A stretch of 52,709 nucleotides of DNA from Caldilineaceae bacterium (GTDB taxonomy: Bacteria > Chloroflexota > Anaerolineae > Caldilineales > Caldilineaceae): positions 1-52,709 of the forward strand of contig JAPKMW010000081.1 in assembly GCA_026645575.1 (NCBI GenBank). The letters run 5' to 3'. Positions 1 through 7,695 of this stretch are shown in pieces; the stretch's first letter is position 1, and the number at the start of each line of letters is the position of its first letter. The position numbers were made by a program, and so were the translations under genes. A model generated the notes under the pieces. It was not told the DNA's origin and did not search any database. It saw only the letters and a program-made list of their open reading frames with translations.

Positions 1-483
1 CGCACTTTCAGCCGATAGCGCCGCAGCATGTACCAGACGCCACTCAGCGAATAGCTCTGCAACCAGGGTACGGCTTGCCGAATCGTCGTCAACTGCCAGC
101 GGCTTTGCGCTACGGCTGGCTGACCTGGGTTGCTCGTCTCTTCTGCCTTTGCGCTTGGCGTCGCACTTTCCGGTCCCGCTCTCAACAGTTGCACCAACTC
201 GTCGCACCGGTCAAAGATACCCCCTTCGTGGCCCGCCCTGCCGATGCGCTTTTAGGCCGGCTATCCCTTCGCTTTCCAGAAGATCGAGCCAGCCATACAC
301 CGTATCCGGGTCACGTGGTCGCAACAAGCCAGTCTTGGCCACTTGATGCGCACTTGTGCCATCGGCAATTTTCAGGATGGCTGCACACCGCTCTCTTATA
401 TACTCGTATTTCGTCGCATCCCGTAATTCAATCAGCGCTTGACGGGTTTCTGGACTTATTTCGATCGTTCTTCGTTGGGTCAT
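1..483 (-). pseudogene. IS630-like transposase, N-terminal part, frame interrupted
   Basis: The first 90 codons (483 down to 211) encode an HTH-type N-terminus: it begins MTQRRTIEISPETRQAL, contains a helix-turn-helix around ADGTSAHQVAKTG, and ends in a basic Gly-rich stretch before a TGA. The reading continues in the +1 frame to the window edge, with recognisable second-domain text such as SRWQLTTIRQAVPWLQ and SGVWYMLRRYRLKVR. The frame change lies at roughly 205-240, near a G run (AAGGGGG). It could be a disabling frameshift, a sequencing error or a programmed frameshift of the kind used by some insertion sequences. The C-terminus with the DDE residues is outside the window. Confidence 0.65.
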
Positions 484-531
484 CTTGCCTCCTTTTCGCT
501 TCGATGACCTAACTTAACCATTACCGATTTT
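1..531 (-). mobile_element. Partial IS630-like insertion sequence, cut by the window edge
   Basis: A transposase reading leftwards begins at 483 and runs off the window. The 12-mer ATTACCGATTTT at 520-531 reappears in reverse complement near the right edge (52653-52664), so it may be a terminal inverted repeat, placing the right end of the element at about 531. The archaellin remnant starts immediately after. The IS630 assignment rests on the transposase layout (HTH domain, then a linker and a second helical segment). No target-site duplication can be seen because the other end lies outside the window. Confidence 0.6.
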
Positions 532-778
532 GTTCGTCAAATTTCATCAGATGACTTCCGTCGACAGTTGGTCACTCACCTGGAAAGTGCGGGCCGACGA
601 CGATGACCTGTTGGAAGCCGGCGAATTGGCGGAGATCACCGTTCCGCTCGACACCCTGACCAACACCTTGGGCATCAATACCGATTTCTCGATTGAGATC
701 AAGCCGCCCTCTGGCGCCGTCTTGAATATCCAACGGACGACACCGGCGTATATTGAGGCCGTTTACGACCTACAATAA
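530..778 (+). pseudogene. C-terminal remnant of an archaellin
   Basis: Eighty-odd in-frame codons end at 778. The text [20 protein letters not shown] followed by an EITVPL strand, an NT-F-IEIKP strand, a GA-LNI strand and [12 protein letters not shown] matches the C-terminal beta-sandwich of archaeal archaellins (FlaB/ArlB), including the acidic DDDLLE-GE turn. The class III signal peptide and hydrophobic N-terminal helix that polymerise the filament are missing. An in-frame TAA at 515 and the IS end at about 531 lie directly upstream. The TTG at 530 is only the first available start. Position just ahead of the Arl machinery genes is where an archaellin gene is expected. I infer that the insertion truncated it; the 5' part may survive beyond the left edge. 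Confidence 0.7.
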
Positions 779-843
779 CGGGCGCCAAGTCACACATCAT
801 TCCTACTTGAGGGCAACAACGCGCTAAATGAATCGGGCCTTTG

Positions 844-887
844 CTGAGCAGTTTGCTTGGGCTTTCATGCTCAAACAAACTGCTCAG
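844..887 (+). terminator. Hairpin between archaellin remnant and arl machinery genes
   Basis: CTGAGCAGTTTG (844-855) pairs with CAAACTGCTCAG (876-887), with further pairing towards the loop. There is no clean T-run on the + strand, so this may be a partial terminator or processing site that sets archaellin expression apart from the downstream genes. Function is inferred from position. Confidence 0.4.
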
Positions 888-934
888 TCACTTTCATTCG
901 TCGGGCTCGGTTAACTGGAAAGCGAAGGAGTTAC

Positions 935-1648
935 ATGAGCCTCGAAACCAGAGTGGAAACGCTCGAACATGAATTAAAAATCTTGAAAAATGAAATTGAA
1001 ACGACGCTTTTGGAGATCCAAAATCAGGTTTTGATTCACTACTATCCAGTCTTGCGTGCCGAAGAGACACCCCCGTCCAAACTGCCGTTGCGCCCAAACG
1101 CGCTAGCTGGTCCAGTCGATGAGTTGCCGGCAAAGCGCGAGGAGAACCAACCAGGGCAACAGGACGCCATGATGGAACCGCTACCCAAAACTAGGGAAAT
1201 TTCTTTGCAAGAAATGAAACGCAAGGTCAAGACGCCGGCGGCGCCAGCGGAGCAAGCAAGCACGATGGTTAGTAACCGCCCGCCAAGGCAAAAAGAGGCT
1301 GATCTCTGGCCGGAAGCGGTGATTGATCAAGCGGTTTGGCCCTATGTGGCCAAATGGGTGAATGAAAGTGTCGATCGCATCGGCAAAGAACTAACGCAAA
1401 ATATCATCAACTCTTCGGTGAATGCCGAAGCGGCGACACCGGGCCTGACCGAACTGCTCCTCCAATTTGTCACGGTCAGTGAGGAAGTGCAGCCGGGCGT
1501 GGCGGTGACAACCAGAGACTTGATGGATGTATTATTGAAGCTCAACAAAATGCTCGATCAGGTTGCTGGTTTGATGGAAACTGCACCAACGGGAAAAGAG
1601 GAAGAGCATGGACAAGGCCATTACGACGACGTTCATGATCATCGCTAG
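935..1648 (+). CDS. ArlD/ArlE-like cytosolic archaellum protein
   Basis: Predicted cytosolic component of an archaellum motor (ArlC/D/E family, which in archaea forms the ring linking the motor to the chemotaxis system). The ATG at 935 is chosen because GGAG lies just upstream (AAGGAG at 925-930); a longer frame from 857 has no such site. The 237-residue protein starts with a coiled coil (residues about 1-45, leucine heptads), then a Pro/Lys-rich linker (about 50-125), then a domain at about 130-225. In this domain WPYVAKWVNESVDRIGKEL resembles the W-x-LverVG core of the archaeal FlaD/E domain. The gene overlaps the next by 41 bp. A fused C/D/E-type protein is an inference; homology to FlaD/E is by motif only. 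Confidence 0.6.
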   Translation: MSLETRVETLEHELKILKNEIETTLLEIQNQVLIHYYPVLRAEETPPSKLPLRPNALAGPVDELPAKREENQPGQQDAMMEPLPKTREISLQEMKRKVKTPAAPAEQASTMVSNRPPRQKEADLWPEAVIDQAVWPYVAKWVNESVDRIGKELTQNIINSSVNAEAATPGLTELLLQFVTVSEEVQPGVAVTTRDLMDVLLKLNKMLDQVAGLMETAPTGKEEEHGQGHYDDVHDHR

Positions 1649-2120
1649 CATTATTACCAGTGTCATGGTCTTTAATGCCATTTACCCGGCAATTGTTCGC
1701 AGCCGCGACACGTTGGTGACCATGCGTGGACGGCTGGATGAAGAGATCAAGAGCCAGATCGAGATCATCCACGCCTCCGGTGAATTGGATCGCAATGGAA
1801 GCTGGCAGGATAGCAACGGCGATGGTAATTTTGATGTTTTTTTGTGGGTCAAGAATGTTGGCGCTGTGCGCATTCCGGCGGTGGAAAAAGTGGATCTCTT
1901 TTTCGGCCCCGAGGGTAATTTTGTTCGCATTCCCCATCAGGTGGAAGCCGGCGGACTTTACCCCTATTGGGAAGGGCAACTCGAAAATGATGCATATTGG
2001 AACCCGACGGCGACCCTTCGCATCACGATTCATTTTTCGGTACTCCAGTCATCACAGCGCTACTTTTTGAAGGTTGTATTACCCAACGGCGTTGCCGATA
2101 CTTATTATTTTAGTATGTAA
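1608..2120 (+). CDS. arlG: ArlG-like archaellum stator protein (ArlF/ArlG family)
   Basis: A 170-residue protein with one N-terminal membrane helix (about 5-28, rich in Ile/Val/Met) and an extracytoplasmic beta-sandwich. In archaea ArlF and ArlG form the stator that contacts the S-layer. The block SQIEIIHASGELD followed by FLWVKNVGAVRIPAVEKVDL resembles the archaeal FlaG pattern of an IxII strand, then a VKN-G strand, then a VxVFVDG-like strand, so I assign G rather than F. The order G then F would be the reverse of many archaeal loci, so the two names could be swapped. The start ATG follows AGAGGAAGAG. It overlaps the upstream gene by 41 bp, suggesting translational coupling. Confidence 0.6.
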   Translation: MDKAITTTFMIIASIITSVMVFNAIYPAIVRSRDTLVTMRGRLDEEIKSQIEIIHASGELDRNGSWQDSNGDGNFDVFLWVKNVGAVRIPAVEKVDLFFGPEGNFVRIPHQVEAGGLYPYWEGQLENDAYWNPTATLRITIHFSVLQSSQRYFLKVVLPNGVADTYYFSM

Positions 2121-2156
2121 TTCGACAAGATCACCTTTCGCGTCGGGTACTCCGCT

Positions 2157-2225
2157 AGACCTCCGGGAGGTGGCCCGCAACCGCTTAGGAATTCAGCCCA
2201 ACTTTGGGCCACCTCCCGGAGGTCT
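2157..2225. repeat. Palindromic element inside the arl operon
   Basis: AGACCTCCGGGAGGTGGCCC (2157-2176) is the exact reverse complement of the segment at 2206-2225, with a 29-bp loop. Each arm contains its own small palindrome, CCTCCGGGAGG or CCTCCCGGAGG. It fills the only sizeable gap (152 bp) within the machinery operon. It may be an mRNA-stabilising or processing hairpin, or a mobile palindromic repeat. Confidence 0.8.
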
Positions 2226-2272
2226 GGATGTATTGGAACCTTGTCAAAATAATTTATTTGGGTATGTGAGTT

Positions 2273-2803
2273 ATGGAATCCGCTTTAGCCACCATCATTC
2301 TGGTAATTGTACTCTTGTTTGGTGTCTTGACCTTGGCTGACACCTATTTTACGACACAGGATACGCTGCTGGCGGCCACACAGGCGATGAATGCACGCAA
2401 CCAGGAGCAGGCGCGGACGGAACTCAGCCTGATTGCGGCGGCGACCAAAAATTCCGGTGCGAATGTGGAGCTAACCTTCAAAAACACTGGCAGCACCAAA
2501 CTGGCCGATTTCGAACAGTGGGATCTAATTGTGCAATACTACACAGTGCAGGGCAGTTATCTGGTGAAATGGGTAACCTATGCCCCCACGCCGTCGCCGG
2601 GCGATAATGCTTGGGGTGTTGCCGGCATCTATCTCACGGCGGCGACCACGACGCCGGAGGTCTTTGAACCGGGGATTCTGAATCCTGGGGAAGAGTTGGT
2701 GGTGCGGATCAAGCTCTTGCCGGTGATTGGTCCAAAGACGACCAACCTGGCCGCGCTGGCCGTCGCCAATGGCGTCACCCAATCTGCAATCTTTGTTCGG
2801 TAG
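2273..2803 (+). CDS. arlF: ArlF-like archaellum stator protein (ArlF/ArlG family)
   Basis: A 176-residue protein with an N-terminal membrane helix (about 3-22) starting right at the N-terminus and a beta-rich remainder. The strands TELSLIAAATKNSGANVELT and then FKNTGSTKLADF have the archaeal FlaF layout (LxLI strand, NVxxxFKNTGS strand, then W-D-L-I-V-Q-Y). The last 60 residues form further predicted strands ending in NGVTQSAIFVR. It is predicted to sit in the cell envelope with the preceding ArlG-like protein as motor stator. The ATG at 2273 has only a weak GTGAG site. It lies 7 bp before arlH. F versus G naming is tentative; membership of the pair is supported by context. Confidence 0.6.
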   Translation: MESALATIILVIVLLFGVLTLADTYFTTQDTLLAATQAMNARNQEQARTELSLIAAATKNSGANVELTFKNTGSTKLADFEQWDLIVQYYTVQGSYLVKWVTYAPTPSPGDNAWGVAGIYLTAATTTPEVFEPGILNPGEELVVRIKLLPVIGPKTTNLAALAVANGVTQSAIFVR

Positions 2804-2810
2804 GTGATTT

Positions 2811-3524
2811 ATGACAGAAGCGATGGTAGAACCAAAAAAGACGGTGGTTTCCACCGGCAACCGTGAAATCGACGACAAAATGGGCGGCGGCATTCCCCTC
2901 GGCTCCTTGACCTTGATTGAAGGCGATTCCCATTCCGGCAAATCGGTGCTGGCTCAGCAGATGACGTGGGGTTCCTTGAGTGATGGCTTTAATCTGTCGT
3001 TCTTCACCACCGAGAATACCGTCAAGAGCCTGGTGAAACAGATGCAGAGCCTCAATATCGACATTTTGAACTATCTGCTGCTGACGAAATTGCGCCTCTA
3101 CCCAATGGAATTTGCTCGTTCCAAAGAGGATATTCTGGGCTGTTTGTTGGATGCCATTATCCAGGAGCGTACCCAAGATCACAGCATGATCTTTATTGAC
3201 GCCCTCACCCCCTGTCTGACCAATACAGTTCACGAAACGGTTCTCCGCTTTTTCGAGCGCTGTAAACGCATGTGTTCTGAAGGCATGACGATTTTGATTG
3301 TGGTCCATTCCCATGCCATCAGCCAGGATTTTCTTGTCCGTATCACTTCGCTCTGTGACGCCCATCTGCGGATGCGGACGGAAGAGGTCGGCAATAAATT
3401 GGTCAAGACCATGGAGGTGGCCAAGGTGCGTGGCGCCAGCAAAAACACCGGCAATATTGTCAGCTTTGAGATTGAACCAGGGTTGGGGATGCGCATTATC
3501 CCCATCAACAAAGCACAGGGATGA
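2811..3524 (+). CDS. arlH: ArlH, RecA/KaiC-like ATPase of the archaellum
   Basis: KaiC/RecA-fold ATPase of 237 residues that in archaea docks on ArlI and regulates assembly and rotation. The N-terminal pattern STGNREIDDKMGGGIPLGS is typical of KaiC-like proteins. Walker A is GDSHSGKS (residues 38-45); Walker B is SMIFIDA (125-131), ending in Asp without a following Glu, as in ArlH. Length matches archaeal ArlH (about 230-240). The ATG at 2811 follows AGGTGA. The stop overlaps the arlI start (ATGA at 3521-3524), giving the conserved H-I-J order seen in archaea. This synteny with ArlI and ArlJ is what separates it from other KaiC-like proteins. Confidence 0.85.
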   Translation: MTEAMVEPKKTVVSTGNREIDDKMGGGIPLGSLTLIEGDSHSGKSVLAQQMTWGSLSDGFNLSFFTTENTVKSLVKQMQSLNIDILNYLLLTKLRLYPMEFARSKEDILGCLLDAIIQERTQDHSMIFIDALTPCLTNTVHETVLRFFERCKRMCSEGMTILIVVHSHAISQDFLVRITSLCDAHLRMRTEEVGNKLVKTMEVAKVRGASKNTGNIVSFEIEPGLGMRIIPINKAQG

Positions 3525-5218
3525 CAGCGAGTATGGAACAGACGGATCTACCCTTCCCCAAGCAAAACATTGATCAGATCCAACAGGGCGGCAACGGGCT
3601 TACCCAAGAACAACTACCGCCACCATTGCAGGCTTTGGTCCAGGAACGCCCGTTTCTGCTGGAGTATTTGCAAGCGGTGCCGATTGCCGAGATCGGGATG
3701 CCGACCTATATCGCCAAATTGTCGCGCGCCTTGGGCAAAAGTAAAGCCCGTAACCTGATCTATCCGACGAATGACAAGGAGCTTTTTATTCATATCTATC
3801 CCGACCCCAAGGGCGCGCGCGATTGTTATATTCCCGTTGAGCCGCTCTTAACTGTGCCGCTCAACGGGCTGGTCAAGAAAGTCGAAGATAAATTGCTCGA
3901 TCTGGCTGAAAAGATTGGTCAGGCCACCGAAGAAGAGCGTAAAGAGGTTCTCCTCAATGCGCTTGATAGCATCTGTACAACAAACCCTGCTGAAAAGAAC
4001 AGCAAGATCCTGGTGACCGATCGCGAATTGGCGGCGCTCAAGTATCGCTTTGTGCGTGACAAATTAGGGCTAGGCGTTTTACAGCCCCTACTCGATGACC
4101 CCTATATTGAAGATATTAGTTGCAGCGGCTTGGGCAATATCTTTATTGAACACAAAATTTTCAAGAGTCTCAAAGCTTCGATCACCTTTCCTTCGCACGA
4201 AGACCTGGATGACTTTGTGATTCAGATGGGGGAGCGGATCAAAAAACCGGTGACGTTGCGCAACCCGATTGTCGATGCGACGCTGCCCGACGGCTCGCGT
4301 ATCAACATTGTCTATGGTCGAGATATTGCCAAACGGGGCAGCAACTTTACCATTCGCAAATTTAGCGACGATGTGATCAGTGTGTTGAACCTGATCGAAT
4401 TTGGCAGCATGGATTATCTCATTGCCGCCTACCTCTGGCTGGCGATTGAGTCGGATCTGAATGTCTTTGTGGTGGGCGCCACGGCCTCTGGTAAAACGAC
4501 CTTGCTCAACGCCCTCACCACCTTTATGAAGCCAAATGCCAAAATCGTGACCATTGAGGATACGCCGGAACTCCAAGTCCCCCATGCCAACTGGGTGCGC
4601 GAAGTGGTGCGCCAGATGAGCAAGGACAACAAAAGTGGCGGCGTCGATATGTTTGACCTGCTGAAAGCTGCATTACGCCAACGCCCCGACCGCATTCTCA
4701 TTGGTGAGATTCGTGGGGTGGAAGGCAATATCGCCTTTCAAGCCATGCAGACCGGTCACGGCGTGATGGCGACCTTTCACGCCTCTTCGGTGCAAAAGGT
4801 GATCCAACGCTTGACTGGTGAGCCGATCAATGTTCCCAAGGTGAATATCGATAACCTCGATCTGGTGGTGATTCAATCTGCCGTGCGCGCACCTGATGGC
4901 AGCACGGTGCGGCGGATCGTCAGCGTCAACGAAATTGTCGATTATGACTCAGCGTCCAATACCTTTTCCTTTATCACGGCCTTTCGCTGGCGCGCCGAAG
5001 ATGACACCTTTGAGTTTCCCGGCGATATGAACAGTTTTGTGCTGGAACAGAAGGTGGCCGCCAAACGGGGCGTGCCGGAGAGCAAACGGCGCTCGATCTA
5101 TGGCGATCTGCGCAAGCGCGCCGCCATCTTAGAGCGGATCCACAAAAAGGGAGGAGCGACGAGCTTTGACAAACTATTTGAAGTTATTGCAGAAGCTTAT
5201 AAACAAGGACTCCTTTAA
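3521..5218 (+). CDS. arlI: ArlI, type II/IV secretion-family motor ATPase of the archaellum
   Basis: A 565-residue hexameric motor ATPase that drives both assembly and rotation of the archaellum. After an N-terminal alpha/beta region (to about 190), visible motifs are the YIEDISCSG strand (195-203), Walker A GATASGKT (319-326), Asp box VTIEDTPEL (343-351), Walker B RILIGEIRG (391-399) and His box TGHGVMATFHA (411-421). Length and motif order fit archaeal ArlI/FlaI rather than PilB, which carries a tetracysteine zinc motif not seen here. The related archaeal GspE and TadA families remain possible from the ATPase alone; the ArlH and ArlJ neighbours decide it. It starts in the ATGA overlap with arlH and overlaps arlJ by 53 bp. 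Confidence 0.87.
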   Translation: MTASMEQTDLPFPKQNIDQIQQGGNGLTQEQLPPPLQALVQERPFLLEYLQAVPIAEIGMPTYIAKLSRALGKSKARNLIYPTNDKELFIHIYPDPKGARDCYIPVEPLLTVPLNGLVKKVEDKLLDLAEKIGQATEEERKEVLLNALDSICTTNPAEKNSKILVTDRELAALKYRFVRDKLGLGVLQPLLDDPYIEDISCSGLGNIFIEHKIFKSLKASITFPSHEDLDDFVIQMGERIKKPVTLRNPIVDATLPDGSRINIVYGRDIAKRGSNFTIRKFSDDVISVLNLIEFGSMDYLIAAYLWLAIESDLNVFVVGATASGKTTLLNALTTFMKPNAKIVTIEDTPELQVPHANWVREVVRQMSKDNKSGGVDMFDLLKAALRQRPDRILIGEIRGVEGNIAFQAMQTGHGVMATFHASSVQKVIQRLTGEPINVPKVNIDNLDLVVIQSAVRAPDGSTVRRIVSVNEIVDYDSASNTFSFITAFRWRAEDDTFEFPGDMNSFVLEQKVAAKRGVPESKRRSIYGDLRKRAAILERIHKKGGATSFDKLFEVIAEAYKQGLL

Positions 5219-6644
5219 AGAAGTCTCTAACTCAGAACTCTTTTACCAGCTCAGTTACATGTCGGCGGTCGCCGGCGCCGGCATTGCACGCAACCGCATC
5301 TTTGAGCTGGGCGCCAGCCTGCCGCGCATTCCCGCCGACTACTTTAAGCGGGTCCACCTGCTGGCGCAAAAGCTAGGCTATGACTATGCCGGCGCCTGCA
5401 CCAAGGTCGGGCTGGCGATCAAATCCGACGTGATGATCAGCTTGCTGTTGCGCCTGGGCAATGCGCTCACCGCCGGCCAACCCGAAGTCGATTTTTTGAC
5501 CGAAGAAGCGGCGGTGCAAGGGGAGGCATATGAAAAAGAGTATGAGCGCGATCTGGAATCGCTGACCAAATGGACCGATGCCTATGCCGCCGTCAATGTT
5601 TCGTCGGCGCTCATGATTGTCATCAACATGACGTCGTCGCTCATCTATGATATGGGCAACACCATCATCCTGGGGCTGGTAATCACCATGTTGACCATTG
5701 CCTCAGCCACGGCTTGGATCTTGTCGCGGGCCGCGCCCAAAGAGGTGATCGACCTCTTTTCACCCGATGGCACCTGGCCGCAGCGACTGGCCGGTCAACT
5801 AAGCGTTTACACCATTGCCGCCGTCTTTATTCTCTGTCCCCTGCTCATGGTGCTTGGCATGGCGGTGGGGCCAGTCTTGATCATTGCGGCCATCATGCTC
5901 TTCCCGCTGGGTGGGGTGAGTATGTTAGCCGGTCGCGAAATTGATAAAAAGGATCGCGAATTTGGCCCCTTTCTGCGCTCCTTAGGTGGTATGGCCGTCT
6001 CCACCGGCACCACCATTGGCGAAGCCTTAACCCGCGTTGATCTCAGTTCGTTCCCTACCCTGGAACGGGACTTAACCCGCTTGCGCAGCCGCCTGATCGC
6101 GGCGGTGGACCCTGAGCTATGTTGGCGCAAGTTTGCCCTGGAAACGGGCAGCAAGCTGATCGGCGAGACCATCACCATCTTTAACGATGCCGTCCGCTTA
6201 GGCGGTGATCCCGATACTGTCGCGTTTCTGGCCGCTGAATTTAGCACCAAAACCATTATGTTGCGCGCCAAGCGCCAGGTGGTCGCCTCCACCTTTTCCT
6301 GGCTGACGGTGGTGATGCACGGCACGATTGCCACCTTGATGGTGATCATTCTGGAGATTATTCGCAATTTCGTGGATCTGATCGATGCCGCCGCAGCGGC
6401 ACTAGGAGAAGGGTCTAGTCAGGCCGCGGCCATGGCCTTGCCGACCTTCAACGCCCCCCAAGTTGGTTTCTTCCAGGTGATTACCATCGCAATGGTCATC
6501 CTGCTGGCTGTCATCAATTCATACGCCATCATTGCCACCGACGGCGGTCATCTCTACAAGGCAGTCTTCTATTTGTCCATCTTATTAGTCATGGGGGGCA
6601 TTAGCTTTATCGTTGTCCCACCGCTGGTTGCGAGGATTCTATGA
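5166..6644 (+). CDS. arlJ: ArlJ, polytopic membrane platform of the archaellum
   Basis: A 492-residue inner-membrane platform protein with two T2SSF-type domains: cytoplasmic helices at about 20-130 (NSELFYQLSYMSAVAGAG start) and about 260-375 (GREIDKKDREFGPFLRSL start). Membrane segments are at about 143-190, 212-255, 378-402, 432-458 and 465-492. The large number of helices and length near 500 suit ArlJ better than PilC/GspF (about 400). The TTG at 5166 is preferred over the ATG at 5259 because GGGAGGAG lies about 9 bp upstream and the first domain would otherwise be clipped. It overlaps arlI by 53 bp and the next gene by 4 bp. Confidence 0.82.
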   Translation: MTNYLKLLQKLINKDSFKEVSNSELFYQLSYMSAVAGAGIARNRIFELGASLPRIPADYFKRVHLLAQKLGYDYAGACTKVGLAIKSDVMISLLLRLGNALTAGQPEVDFLTEEAAVQGEAYEKEYERDLESLTKWTDAYAAVNVSSALMIVINMTSSLIYDMGNTIILGLVITMLTIASATAWILSRAAPKEVIDLFSPDGTWPQRLAGQLSVYTIAAVFILCPLLMVLGMAVGPVLIIAAIMLFPLGGVSMLAGREIDKKDREFGPFLRSLGGMAVSTGTTIGEALTRVDLSSFPTLERDLTRLRSRLIAAVDPELCWRKFALETGSKLIGETITIFNDAVRLGGDPDTVAFLAAEFSTKTIMLRAKRQVVASTFSWLTVVMHGTIATLMVIILEIIRNFVDLIDAAAAALGEGSSQAAAMALPTFNAPQVGFFQVITIAMVILLAVINSYAIIATDGGHLYKAVFYLSILLVMGGISFIVVPPLVARIL

Positions 6645-7666
6645 TCGACATCATACCTGTCCCCTCCACCAACAAAGGCGCGCCGCGGCCGGTACTGACC
6701 CTCGTCCTGCTTGGTATGCTCCTGGTTGCGTTATTGCTGATTGCACAGTGGCTTTGGTTGACGCACACACTCAACCCACCGGCTGTACAACCTCTGCTGC
6801 CGGCGGAGCGTGCGCCCTTGCTTTCCGCACTCTTTCGACAGAACGCAATTGTTTGGAGTCTCATTGCCTCTGCCGTCAGCCTGGGGTTGGCGGTGGTGGC
6901 GGCGGTGACGCCTCTGCCTTGGTGGGTGCAACTAGCCACGCTACTTCAGCCGGCGCCTGGGGGAAAACCGCGTCGGCGGATACAATGGAGACAAGAGCCA
7001 CAAAGTGCGGAAGAGTGGGTCGCTGATCAGGCGGCGTTGCTGGGCGTACCGCCAACCGCGCTAGCACCAACCGCCCCAGCGGCTGTGCCACAACCCCGTC
7101 AGCCGGCGCCTGGTGCGTCGGTTGCCCCGGGACAACCACAGCCGGCGGTTACGCCGCAACCGACAGGCGTCACTCCACAAGGGACGGTTGCTGGTCAACC
7201 GACGCCGTTGCCAGCCGGCCAGCAACCGTCACCGGGCACCCCGCCACAGCCCCAACAACCGGGCGTTCCCGGCGCGCCGGGGCAGCCGCCGGCCCTGCCG
7301 CAACCTGGGCCAGGCCAGCAACCAGGTGTTCCCGCTGCACCAGGTACGGCGCCAAGTACAGAGCCAGGCGCGCCACAGCAACCAGCCGCCCAATCGGGCG
7401 CTGCCCAGCCGCCCAGCCAACCGGCGCCCAGCGCCCAGCCACCACAGCCAACGCTACAACAGATCTTGGCCGCCGAAGAAAAAGTCGATCTCAAGGAGTT
7501 GACCGACATTGGCGATATTTTGAACAGCTTCAAAGACAATGATGAGATACCGGCCCAACTGCTGGCGCTTAGTCAGAGTTTGCCGGATGTCGCGTTGATC
7601 GATCTGGTGGCTCACAGCCGCCGTATTGCCGCCGAATTGAGTGCTGCGAACGCAATGACGGCGTAA
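6641..7666 (+). CDS. Uncharacterised Pro/Gln-rich membrane protein in the arl operon
   Basis: I do not recognise a family. The 341-residue protein has two predicted membrane helices (about 19-41 and 68-91) joined by a short loop, then a basic patch, then a long low-complexity segment (about 120-268) of Pro, Gln, Ala and Gly with PGQP/PAPSAQP-like repeats. A compact acidic helical C-terminal domain follows (about 268-341, around EEKVDLKELTDIGDILNSF). The start is in an ATGA overlap with arlJ, so it is probably translated with the motor genes and acts with them. The disordered linker could carry the C-terminal domain away from the membrane, in the cytoplasm or through the envelope; the topology cannot be settled from sequence. 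Confidence 0.8.
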   Translation: MIDIIPVPSTNKGAPRPVLTLVLLGMLLVALLLIAQWLWLTHTLNPPAVQPLLPAERAPLLSALFRQNAIVWSLIASAVSLGLAVVAAVTPLPWWVQLATLLQPAPGGKPRRRIQWRQEPQSAEEWVADQAALLGVPPTALAPTAPAAVPQPRQPAPGASVAPGQPQPAVTPQPTGVTPQGTVAGQPTPLPAGQQPSPGTPPQPQQPGVPGAPGQPPALPQPGPGQQPGVPAAPGTAPSTEPGAPQQPAAQSGAAQPPSQPAPSAQPPQPTLQQILAAEEKVDLKELTDIGDILNSFKDNDEIPAQLLALSQSLPDVALIDLVAHSRRIAAELSAANAMTA

Positions 7667-7695
7667 GACATGGTATGCCATGTACAGGGAACTGC

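Noticed and set aside
2074..2340. 88-codon frame between the two stator genes
   Set aside because: It spans the palindrome and overlaps the starts of real genes; no family sequence.
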